From an uncultured Dehalococcoidia bacterium (GTDB taxonomy: Bacteria > Chloroflexota > Dehalococcoidia > Lucifugimonadales > UBA3495), in assembly GCA_958296445.1 (NCBI GenBank), contig OY282565.1, forward strand, positions 558,001 through 622,000: DNA of 64,000 nt, in the 5' to 3' direction. The notes under the pieces were generated by a model, which had not been told where the DNA came from, did no database searches, and saw nothing but the letters and a program-made list of their open reading frames with translations. Positions 51,241 to 59,725 of this stretch are shown one piece after another (position 1 is the stretch's first letter; every line of letters starts with the position of its first letter). A program made the position numbers and the translations under genes.

Positions 51241-54118
51241 ATGCCACTCACCGAAATTCGGTTCCTGATGGCGTACACGCCGGAAAACTGCGCGGACTTC
51301 GTATCCGGCTTCTACGAACCTGTCCTCGCCCAAGCCGTCCGCTACGACCGCACTACCTACACTTTCAGCGTGGACGGACTCAAGACGGCGGCGCGTGGCG
51401 TGGCCGGTCTGCTGGCTAACGGCGGGCGCATCCGTTTGATTTGCGACCACAAAGTTACGCCGGAAATCCACGCCGCCATCGTCGCCGGTCGCCAGCAGGC
51501 CGCCGCCATCTTGCGCCAGGATGTGGCCCCGTCCGACTTGACCGCCGTAACCCCCGATGACATTGCCGGAAAGCAGGTCCTTGACCTGCTAACCTGGCTG
51601 GTCGCCGAAAACCGCCTCGACATTCGCGTTGCCATCGTCCCCAATGACGCCATCTTTCACGACAAAATCGGCATCGCCGCCGACACCGCGGGCAACTATA
51701 TCGCCTTTCACGGCAGCCTGAACGAAACCAGAGCCGGAGCGCAGGACAATTACGAGTCCTTTGATGTGTTCACCTCGTGGCAAGACCAGGAACGCGCCCT
51801 CGGCAAGGTTGAGCAGTTTGAAACCCTATGGCACGGCCACAGCCAACGAGCCTATGTCATTCCGTTACCGGATGAGTATGACGCCTACCTGCGGGAATAT
51901 GATGCCCGCAACCGCCAACAACCGCCGCCGGCGGTTACTTCCGACGAACGGGCGGCTTACTGGGAACGCATCCGCGAAGCTGTCCACAATGACCCCGCTA
52001 CCACCATCGCCACTGTTCCCGCCGCACTTTGGCCTCACCAGACCGCCTTTTTCAACCGCCATGCCGCCCATTCCGGCCCCGACCGGCTACTGCTGGCCGA
52101 CGAAGTGGGCCTGGGCAAAACCATCCAGGCCGGCATCTTAGCTAAGCTCCGCATCAACCAGGGCCGTGTATCCCGCTTGCTGATACTGGCCCCCAAGCCA
52201 GCCTGTCGCCAGTGGCAGGAGGAACTACAGCGCAAGTTCAACATTGGCATCCCCGTACTCGACACCGGCGGCCGTCCCACGCTGGCCCATCCCGACGGCG
52301 CCACAACTGACGCACCAAACCCGCCCTGGGCCGCCAGCACGCTGATTGCATCCTACCAGTGGTTGCGTCATCACAAGGATGAGTTCCTGAACAGCCACCC
52401 GCGCTACGATATGGTCATCGTGGACGAAGCCCACCGCGCCCGCTTCTCTGAAGTAACCAACACCAGCCGGCGCCGGCCCAACCAATACCTGGAATTACTG
52501 CGGGAGCTGGCCCAGCATACCGACAGCCTGCTGCTATTGACTGCCACGCCAATGCAGATGCACGAAGCGGAACTGCACGCCCTGCTGGAACTGCTGGAAC
52601 CCACCGGCTGGACGGCCGAGGACTTCCGCCGCTTTTACGATGCCGACGCGCCTTTGGACACTAGCCACTGGCGTTTTATGGCGGATGTCTATCGGCCTCA
52701 CTCCCCGAACCCAAGAGCAAGGGACGAAAGCCTGATTCACGGCCACAACGCTAATTATGTTACCGGCCGGCTGGACGAAGCGACCATAACCAATACTGCC
52801 CAACTGATGCGCGAGCGCGGCCCGGCACGGCGGCTGATGTCCCGCCACACCCGCGCCACCCTGCGCCAATACGCCCGTGAGGGTCGCATCCAAGCGGTAG
52901 TTCCCGACCGGCAAGTTCATCCCGTTGCCATCACAATGAATGCCGCTGAACAGAGGCTGTATGACGACATCGATGCTCTGGTAGACGAAGTGTACGTCGG
53001 CGCGCCGGGCATCAACGCTACAGCACTGGGCTTCATAATGACTACCTACCGCAAGCGGCTGGGTTCCTCGCCCCGCGCCTTCGCCCAAACCTGCCGCAAC
53101 CAATCTGGAACGCCAGCAAGCCAATGCCGCCGCCTGGCAGGAACTCGCCCGTCTCAACAATGAGGAAATAGACGACGACCCAGACGCGCCTCTACCCGGC
53201 ACCACCTTGACACCCCGTGCCATGGCACGCCTAGAACAGGCTGCCCATGATGCCGACCGGCTGGAACGCCGGGACACCAAACTCAGCGAACTGCGCCAGC
53301 GGCTGGCCCATCTGACCGATGACGGTCATCACAAAGTCATCATCTTTACCCAATTCCGGGACACGATGCTCTACCTGTCCCACCGGCTAGCGCAACACGG
53401 CCACCGCAACATCGTCCAACTCTCCGGGCAGGATGACCCGGCGCAAGGCAGCAGCGCCCAGCGCATCAAGGCGCTGCGGGACTCCGACGCCGGCTTGCTC
53501 ATCTGTACCGAAACCGCGTCCGAATCGCTGAACCTGCAATTCTGCTCCGCAATGGTGAACTACGACATTCCCTGGAATCCGATGACTCTGGAACAGCGCA
53601 TTGGCCGCATCGACCGTATTGGCCAAGCCCGCCCGGTGGTGGACATCGTCAACCTGTTCTATGCCGGCACCGCCGAATGGGACGCCTACGAGGCAATGCT
53701 GGAAAGACTGGAAGCCATCCACGGCCAAGTGGGAACGTACCAGCCGATTCTTTATGACCCGGCCTCGGCCGGTCGCATGGCCGCCATCATCCGCGCCAAC
53801 GGCGGCCGGCAGGCTACCCGTGCCGCCGTCCAGAACATTGCCAGCGAGGTTCGGCTCAATCTGGACGTCCTCAACAGCACGCTGGAACATACCGCGCCGC
53901 CTGACCCGGCCATAACGATGAACGACATCCAACGCGCGCTAACCGAACCGGGCTTGCTGCCCGGCGGCTGGGCCGCGGAACATCGCGGCGGCCCCCACTG
54001 GACGGTCACGCAGCCCGACGGCAACAGCCGGTTGGTAACCACCGACCCGGCCGCATACGAATACGACGGCGCCGATGCCGAATGGTTCGGGCCGGGCAGC
54101 CCATGGTGGCCGGGGTGA
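51241..54118 (+). pseudogene. PLD-like/SNF2 helicase (BrxHII-like), one frameshift
   Basis: About 958 residues if one base is corrected. The N-terminal ~180 residues look like a phospholipase-D-type domain (GGRIRLICDHKVTPEIHAAI, FHDKIGIAADTAGNYIAFHG, SLNETRAGAQDNYESFDVF). The SNF2 helicase has LLLADEVGLGKTIQAGILAK, VIVDEAHRARF, LLTATPMQMHEAEL and, in the next frame, FTQFRDTMLYLSHRL and MTLEQRIGRIDRIGQ. The break is near 53100, where CAACCAAT has one C too many. The genuine text there (LERQQANAAAWQELARLNNE) continues without loss, so an isolated indel or sequencing error is likely. Confidence 0.85.
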
Positions 54119-54131
54119 AACGTGCGCGACA

Positions 54132-54611
54132 TTAAGGCTTGGCAACATCGGACATATTGCCTTTCCTGATATTGCGCCTCCGGCAAGTTAGCTGGATATT
54201 TTCCTCGGTTGTTTCACCGGCGGGCTCGCCTAACCTCGGGTTAAGTGGGATGATATGATCGTGGGTGTACGCCGCCCCTTCAACCTTGGGGCTGCGCTTG
54301 TCCGTCAACTTTACGTCGCAGTAGATGCAACGCCAATTTTGTCTCTCACCTATCCAATGTATGTCCAGCTTGGAAACCCGGTAGCGAACCCTCTGGTCGG
54401 CGGCCTGTTTTTCTCTAATCGCTAACTGGCGAGGGTGGCCCTTCGGGTATGCTTTTGCCAGGTCGAAAGTAAGCCCGGCTTGAATTCTAAAAAGGGAAAT
54501 AGGAAACATATCCCACCATCTGGCCGCCTCGAAGCAGTATTCCAACCAAGGCGGATCGAAAGGAAGATCCGCGCGAATCTCCGCGACCTCTGAATCACTG
54601 ACATAACGCAT
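54132..54611 (-). CDS. HNH endonuclease
   Basis: A 159-residue protein. The HNH core is WRCIYCDVKLTDKRS, then YTHDHIIPLNPRLGE and TTEENIQLTCRRRNIRKGN. The second zinc pair normally reads CxxC, but here the second cysteine is Arg (CRRRN), so metal binding may be impaired. The N-terminal ~70 residues are helical and unassigned. It is convergent with the helicase, with only 13 bp between stops. Possibly a passenger endonuclease. Confidence 0.75.
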   Translation of the reverse strand: MRYVSDSEVAEIRADLPFDPPWLEYCFEAARWWDMFPISLFRIQAGLTFDLAKAYPKGHPRQLAIREKQAADQRVRYRVSKLDIHWIGERQNWRCIYCDVKLTDKRSPKVEGAAYTHDHIIPLNPRLGEPAGETTEENIQLTCRRRNIRKGNMSDVAKP

Positions 54612-54646
54612 TGCGCCCTCTGTTCAGAATGGGATAGGTCGGTTCT

Positions 54647-54895
54647 ATTGAATCAGCATATCGTCTACCCACCAAATGCAACAGAACCGATTTTCAACGT
54701 CTTGAGATCCTCTCCTTCAAATCTAAGGAGAAGACAGGATACCGGATCAATAACAACCTCCTCGACTGCCAAGCCTGCATCGAAGCAGCCCTGGAATGGT
54801 GGGACAAGCTGGAAGAAATCATCCGCCAGAACGGAACACCGAAACGGCTTCCGCAGATCCCGCCCGTCAAAACCAAGAAGGGAGACTCAGAATGA
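54647..54895 (+). pseudogene. Small ORF without start, first of a stop-riddled chain
   Basis: An open frame of about 82 residues after an in-frame TAG, with no ATG/GTG start. It reads NRTDFQRLEILSFKSKEKTG, then LLDCQACIEAALEWWDKLEE, and ends at TGA 54895. The stop overlaps the next start (ATGA 54892-54895), so it was once part of a coupled gene chain. Family unknown. Confidence 0.4.
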
Positions 54896-55212
54896 CCAGT
54901 CAAGACCACCGGCCTAGAACCCTCCTAATCCCGGACGGAGACAAAGTCTACTTCTAAGACATGGAAAGATTCTACCGTCGGTTCCTGTCGGAAATCTCCC
55001 AAATGGACGAACTCTTGGAAGCAGGCTAATACATAAGGGAATGGGAAGATCTGGACACAGATGAGATAGCCGAACTCGCCGACTTGGTGAACCTCTTCGC
55101 CGAATCCGTCGACTGGCTGATCCCCGAACTGCCCCCCCGCCTCAGCCCAAGAATTGGCTCAAACTTTGGAAAATGGCTCGTACCCTCCCGGACAGCCACG
55201 GAGCCGAAATGA
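54892..55212 (+). pseudogene. Small gene with two in-frame TAA codons
   Basis: ATG 54892 reads MTSQDHRPRTLLIPDGDKVY, reaches TAA 54955-54957, continues in frame with DMERFYRRFLSEISQMDELL, reaches TAA 55027-55029, then runs with DTDEIAELADLVNLFAESVD, WLIPELPPRLSPRIG to TGA 55212. The final stop overlaps the next start (ATGA). Good coding character on both sides of two stops in one frame indicates recent decay. Confidence 0.5.
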
Positions 55213-55478
55213 CGGCACACCAGACCAGCGTACCCTGCGCCTATTACGAATGTCCCGAAAGAACCAGAAAGCCCCACTTTCTCTGCGCGGCCCATTGGCT
55301 GATGCGCTTCGACCGGGTCATCATCAAATGCCCGGAGTGTAGCACCTACCGCTCTGCCGACGCCCCGATATGCGAGAACTGCCAAGCCGGAAAGAACCGG
55401 CAGAACGGCAGGCAAAACCGCCGCGCACGCCGCCGCAACCAGCAGGAAAAGCCGGACGCCCGCGCGGCGCCAGCGTAA
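55209..55478 (+). CDS. Small protein with two zinc-ribbon cysteine pairs
   Basis: An 89-residue protein from ATG 55209 (CGGAG upstream, ATGA overlap with the previous gene). Cysteines occur as CAYYECPERTRKPHFLC, then KCPECSTYRSADAPICENCQ, which is a good zinc ribbon. A basic Arg/Gln-rich tail follows. Probably nucleic-acid binding. An in-frame ATG at 55173 is a less likely start. It is the only intact member of its gene chain. Confidence 0.55.
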   Translation: MTAHQTSVPCAYYECPERTRKPHFLCAAHWLMRFDRVIIKCPECSTYRSADAPICENCQAGKNRQNGRQNRRARRRNQQEKPDARAAPA

Positions 55479-55582
55479 GCCCAAGCGAACAAAAAGAAAG
55501 AGTACAATAGAAAGGCGCCATACGCCGCGCCCCGGCCTCCGCGCGAACCAAGTCCAAGCAGGCAAAAAAGGAGAATAGAGAT

Positions 55583-55843
55583 ATGGCCGACAGAAATGAC
55601 CCGGTCTGGAGCTACACCGAAGGAAGGCTCTTGGACTGGATGAATAATATGCACCAAGACCACGCCGAAAGCCGCTTCTATACTTTCCCCCATCCCGACT
55701 CCCTCACCGAAGAGCAGAACGCCGAGCTGCGCCGCCGCATCGCCGCCATGATCGAAAACAGCGACGGCCCCATAGACAGCATTCAAGGCTTCCTCTGGGA
55801 ACTTCTCAGAGACATGGGACTGGTCACCGAGGTTCAGCAATAA
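55583..55843 (+). CDS. Small hypothetical protein
   Basis: An 86-residue acidic helical protein with a strong AAGGAGA upstream of ATG 55583. It reads WSYTEGRLLDWMNNMHQDHA, then LTEEQNAELRRRIAAMIENS and FLWELLRDMGLVTE. No family is recognised. It is intact in a decayed neighbourhood. Confidence 0.6.
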   Translation: MADRNDPVWSYTEGRLLDWMNNMHQDHAESRFYTFPHPDSLTEEQNAELRRRIAAMIENSDGPIDSIQGFLWELLRDMGLVTEVQQ

Positions 55844-55960
55844 CCTGCAAGACGGAAATACGCCCAACGCACTCCTAGCATAAATCCTGAAAACGGCCCC
55901 CGGCAATCCCGCCGTTACTCCCCCAGACACCCTCCTTAGAATCTGAGAGGAAGGACAGGA

Positions 55961-56599
55961 ATGGACTACATAGTCTTGAGCATCGGTCTGACCGCAGGCA
56001 CAGGAGCGGGGGCCGTAATATGCTGGTTCTGTGTACAAGCATCCTCGGCCAAGAAAATCGCGGACAAAGACCAAGAGATCTCCGGCCTTAACAGACAGAT
56101 GGAGCAGTCCCGCATTGCCCAAGCCATCGTGGAGCAAGCCAGAGACCAGTTCGTGGAAACCGCCAAAGCCGCCGTCTCGTCCCAGTCGCTGCAAACCAAT
56201 AGCGAAAACTTCCTTAGGCGGGTCTAGGAAAACTTCGGGAAACACCACGGTAGCTTCCAAGAACTGGTGAAATCCCTGTCGGAGAACTACTCGAAACTGA
56301 ACCCGCAGATCGAGTCCCTCACCACCTAGAACAGGAACCTAGTGGTAGAAACGTCCCGGCTGGCCGCCGCGCTCACCGATAACCGGAAGGCTGGGCAGTG
56401 GGGCGAAATCCAGTTGCGCCGGGTGGTGGAGCTGGCCAGAATGACCGAATACTGCGATTTCACCGAGCAGGAAACCCCGGACTGCGGCGGGCGCCCTGAC
56501 CTGCTGGTGAAACTGCCCGAAGGACGCTATCGCCGGGCTGATGCCGTTCCCAATTTTACTCTGAACCTTCTTATCAGCGGGCAGTCTGGCCGGAGCTGA
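55961..56599 (+). pseudogene. rmuC: rmuC homologue with two in-frame TAG codons, truncated
   Basis: The N-terminal membrane helix and coiled coil are open from ATG 55961 (GLTAGTGAGAVICWFCVQAS, LNRQMEQSRIAQAIVEQARD). TAG 56225-56227 precedes ENFGKHHGSFQELVKSLSEN, and TAG 56327-56329 precedes NRNLVVETSRLAAAL. The RmuC core then appears: KAGQWGEIQLRRVVELARMT, EYCDFTEQETPDCGGRPDLL. Sequence similarity ends after PEGRYRRADA where RmuC normally continues with the nuclease core, and the duplicated segment starts soon after. RmuC family proteins are linked to recombination control. This copy is dead. Confidence 0.75.
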
Positions 56600-56895
56600 C
56601 GTCGGTGTCAAAAACGACTCGGTACTCTGGCACTACCTGCAAGACAATAGCGCACCGCCGTTCATGCTGGTGCTGGAACTTTACGGCTACGCCGACGAAT
56701 AACGGGTCTATCCGTGTCAATGCACGGAATGCCTGGAACAGGTATCCTGAACCCACGGCAGACGACAGCGGGATTAACCGGCGCCGGAACAAAATGAGAA
56801 TCGAAATATCCGTGCTAACACGGCACCCGCGCGGAAATGCGCCGCCGCACGGAATAGCGTAAAATAGTACTCGACCTTGCCGTGGAGTGAGAATC

Positions 56896-57234
56896 ATGGC
56901 CGAACACATCAGAACGCACCGAGTCCCTGTGACCGCGGATCACATAGCCAGAGGAGAACGAGGCGAACCCGACGCCTGCCCGATAACGCTAGCACTCAAG
57001 GAATTCGTCGGCGAAGACGGCAAACCCGTCTTCAGACGTGCCTTCACCAGCATGGAATGCCTCATGGCCGAACCTGTCGATTACGACCCTTGGGAGCCGA
57101 CCGACTACCGGGCATCGGAAGAAATCCAAGAATTCGTGGGCCGGTTCGACGAAGGCAAGGCCGTCGAACCGTTCACGCTGAAGCTGCTACTGACCAACAA
57201 GTGGGGCCGCGCCCAAAAAGACTGGCGCGGTTAA
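56896..57234 (+). CDS. Conserved hypothetical protein, copy 2
   Basis: A 112-residue paralogue of 28090-28428 (VTADHIARGERGEPDACPIT, LLLTNKWGRAQKDWRG) from ATG 56896 with GGAGTGA upstream. Substitutions are spread through the protein but the reading frame and the HIARG...CPITLAL motif are kept. The family is not characterised; the conserved Cys-Pro-Ile and His hint at a binding site. Confidence 0.6.
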   Translation: MAEHIRTHRVPVTADHIARGERGEPDACPITLALKEFVGEDGKPVFRRAFTSMECLMAEPVDYDPWEPTDYRASEEIQEFVGRFDEGKAVEPFTLKLLLTNKWGRAQKDWRG

Positions 57235-57252
57235 GCCGGAGGAGACGAAAAT

Positions 57253-57523
57253 ATGGCGTTTTACGGATGGCCCTGCACTACCGGATGCGGGGCTGATGCC
57301 GAACCGGGGTCGCCCCACCTGCGCCGTTTGCCATACGTCTAGAGGGAAGTGCATAGACTGAGGCGAACCCGCAAGAACCCGGCGCACCTTGCGCTGCGAA
57401 GCCCGCCACAAAATCAAACAGGCGCAAAGCGCAATGGCGCCCAACGAAAGACGGGAAAAGGAGAACCGGAAAACAGCCATCCATCGGCGGATACAGCGGA
57501 AAGCCCCGGCGTCGCGTCCATAG
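57253..57523 (+). pseudogene. Small zinc-ribbon protein, copy 2, frameshifted
   Basis: ATG 57253 reads MAFYGWPCTTGCGADAEPGS. One extra C in a CCCC run near 57311 then breaks the frame. In the correct frame PTCAVCHTSRGKCID follows, then an in-frame TGA where copy 1 has TGC (Cys), then RTRRTLRCEARHKIKQAQS to TAG 57523. Damage differs from copy 1 (27667-28071), so the two copies decayed independently. Confidence 0.55.
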
Positions 57524-57705
57524 CCAAGCGGTAACAGACGAGCATCCAGAATCGATTCGTACTATAATCTCGTGGAAAATCAGGACACGTTCCCAGCTAC
57601 GAAAACACCGTATATTACTCGAATTTTACGGACGAGTCGAAAGATGCCAGAGCTGAGTTTCACCAAGGGAAACGGCACCAACGCTAGGAGACGAAGCGGA
57701 TATAG
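57524..57705. other. Short gene-free gap
   Basis: Nothing recognisable between the duplicated segment and the MNT-HEPN remnant. Confidence 0.4.
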
Positions 57706-58494
57706 AACCCTGACGCCAGAGCGTTGCAAGTAGCGCAATAAGTAAAACAGTGCGAGCATCCCGAACTGGTTATCCTCTTTGGCTCCCGGGCCCGGGGGGA
57801 CTACCGGGAACGGGAATCCGACATAGATATCATGCTCGTGCTGGCGGCCGAACCCAGTGAAGCCGACAAGAAATCGGCCACCGTGACAGCGGAGACCGAA
57901 GCTCAAAAAACTTACGGACGCGAGGTGCCAGTACAATTGGTATGGCGCACGCTGGAGACTTTCCGGCATAACCGCCGCTACATAAACAGCGTGGGAACCG
58001 CCGCCATGCGAGAGGGAATAGTAATGCCCCGGAATCCCAATGGGTACAGCTCTGCCGACTACAAAGACCAGGAAACGGAATACGAATACAACTGGACCAA
58101 TTATGACAATCGGTTGCGCCACGCGGAGATGCCTCTGAATTCATTTCAGATAAATATGGGATTAGGACTCGACGATATATTGATAAGCCAGCAGGCCCAG
58201 CAAACCCTGGATCATGGAATGAAAGCCTTGCTGGAGGCCCACGGCACCCAATATCGCAGCGCCCATGACTTGAGGGAACTACTAAGCAACATACGCTACC
58301 GCGACCCAGAGCTTAGGGACTTCCGGCTGGCAATAGCCCCCGAAATTTACAGCGAGTACGCCGGCGTGAAGGAGTACCAGGAGGTGCGCTTGCAGCCCAT
58401 ACTGACCGAGCAGGAAGATTTCCTGAACCGGACCGTAGCCGACGCGGAGTTCATTGTCAGCAGAGCAAAGGAAGTTCGAGCCCAGCAACAGTAA
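57706..58494 (+). pseudogene. MNT-HEPN fusion protein with an in-frame TAA
   Basis: After TAG 57703-57705 the frame reads NPDARALQVAQ, TAA 57739-57741, then CEHPELVILFGSRARGDYRE and ESDIDIMLVLA. That is the GSxRxG...DIDIM motif of MNT-type nucleotidyltransferases. The second half (about 58130-58494) has a HEPN-like helical domain, QQTLDHGMKALLEAHG, YRSAHDLRELLSNIRY. In MNT/HEPN pairs the MNT enzyme modifies and silences a HEPN RNase. Here both are in one chain. An internal ATG at 57832 lies after the catalytic motif, so the product would lack activity. Confidence 0.6.
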
Positions 58495-59304
58495 TAAGTA
58501 CGGTTAAACCTAGGAGCAAAAGAAACTCAGGGAATGGGTGCAGGAGCATTACCTAGGACACGGCGCGAGCATAAAACAGGACAACGCCGCCGCCAGACTA
58601 CCGTAAAGAATTCTTGGAATACGCCCAGAGGACGGACAGAAGGCTTGAGGCCCTCGAAGCGGGCCAGTAGATCTGAGGCAGGGCCAGCAAGGGCTGAGAG
58701 CAGACCTGGAAAGCCTGAAAGCTATCGTAATCCAGATCAGCGGAACCGTAGCCGCCTCGATGGCACGAACTACGAAAACCGCGCCGCAGGCTGCGCCCGC
58801 CATCGGCTGCGTACTGAACTGGGCTTAATTCGGGCAACCGCTGTTGCCACCCCACGGGATATAAGCAGCCTTCACGGAATTGCCGACGAAGTAACTATGA
58901 ACGGCGCTATATCCGATGATGAAGGCGGCGTGCCACTGGTGGCAGAATTCCTCGGCTAGGCGGCGGAGGTGGGGAAGGCGTATTTGCGGCGGAGGGCGTC
59001 TGCTTGGCGGCGGATGGATTGTTAGGGTGTGCATTGGGGGGTTGCCTCCGGGGGATTTGGGATTTTTTGTTTTGCCGGACATTTTCGGACATTTTCGGAC
59101 ATTTTGGGTTTGGCGGGCGGGATTCTTCGCTTTGCTCAGAATGACAGGCAGGCCAGAATGACAAGCGGGCCGGAATGACCGGGAGGCCGGGATTACGGGC
59201 GGGTTGTTTGGGATATGGCAGTTATTATGTTAGGGAGTGGTTATCGGGGTTGGCAAGGGGCTGGTGTCATCAGTTGGGATTTCGCGGGGGTGGTTTTTTT
59301 GGGG
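58495..59304. other. Decayed, then GC-rich low-complexity spacer
   Basis: 58510-58830 contains remnants of a coiled-coil gene in several frames (LREWVQEHYLGHGASIKQDN; LRADLESLKAIVIQISGTVA), too broken to name. From 58960 the DNA is G-rich with no gene. It has CGGACATTTT repeated three times at about 59077-59105. Confidence 0.45.
59121..59146. repeat. Half copy of the MITE-like repeat
   Basis: GATTCTTCGCTTTGCTCAGA plus ATGACAG is the reverse complement of the left inner arm of the 120-bp element. No matching second arm or ends are nearby. Confidence 0.6.
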
Positions 59305-59571
59305 ATTTGGCCGTATGCGTGGGGGGGACGGTCTTCGCAAGTATTCGGCGCGTAATAATGGGCCAGGCTTGGCCGTATGCGCGGGGGGACGGTGGGGGTG
59401 GTTTTGCGATTCGGCGAGAATTGTTCAGCCGTATACGCGGGGGCGCACGGGGCGGCGCCACTCCTGTTCTGGCAATCGCGTCGTTCAGCCGTATACGCGG
59501 GGGCGCACGCTTTGACTGCTGACATTCGCAAATCCCCAAGTCCGTTCAGCCGTATACGCGGGGGCGCACGG
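59305..59571 (-). CRISPR. Short CRISPR-like array, no cas genes
   Basis: A 27-bp repeat (GTTCAGCCGTATACGCGGGG plus GCGCACG) is identical at 59423, 59483 and 59544. Two diverged units (core GGCCGTATGCG) lie at about 59309 and 59371. Successive GCCGTAT cores are 62, 56, 60 and 61 bp apart, leaving unique spacers of ~33 bp, the unit size of type I-E arrays. Read on the minus strand the repeat ends in TGAAC like I-E repeats, and the diverged units then lie at the leader-distal end, as is common. Against this: the 59544 unit merges into the dispersed GGGCGCAC palindrome, and no cas genes are in the window. Confidence 0.4.
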
Positions 59572-59588
59572 CTGTGCGCCCCTACGGG
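59562..59588. repeat. GGGCGCAC palindromic repeat, inverted copy
   Basis: GGGCGCAC (59562-59569), GGCT, GTGCGCCC (59574-59581) then CTACGGG is the exact reverse complement of the core at 46959-46984. Its first arm is also the last bases of the third identical array repeat. Confidence 0.65.
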
Positions 59589-59725
59589 ATGGGGGGGGAC
59601 GGGAGTGATAGGGGGTTCGCGATTTTTGTGAGGGGGTGTTGGTTGGTAATGGGGTTTGCCGGGTTGTGATAGTATAGGGTGGTTGCCTTAGGTTTGCTTG
59701 GGTGAGTTGATTTCAGGAGACGGGG

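Larger units (their letters stand above)
56606..57523 (+). repeat. Inverted dispersed duplication, copy 2
   Basis: The plus-strand counterpart of 27812-28622. It carries the same gene ends and genes in the same order (YLQDNSAPPFMLVLELYGYA remnant, conserved gene, zinc-ribbon gene) with about 100 bp extra around 56725-56830. Clear divergence shows that the duplication is not recent. Confidence 0.8.

Noticed and set aside
54892..56599. Possible stop-codon reassignment (TAG or TAA as sense)
   Set aside because: In-frame stops of both TAA and TAG types occur together with frameshifts and truncations. Intact genes in the window end normally at TAG (3954, 12578, 37971), TAA and TGA, so decay explains the data better.
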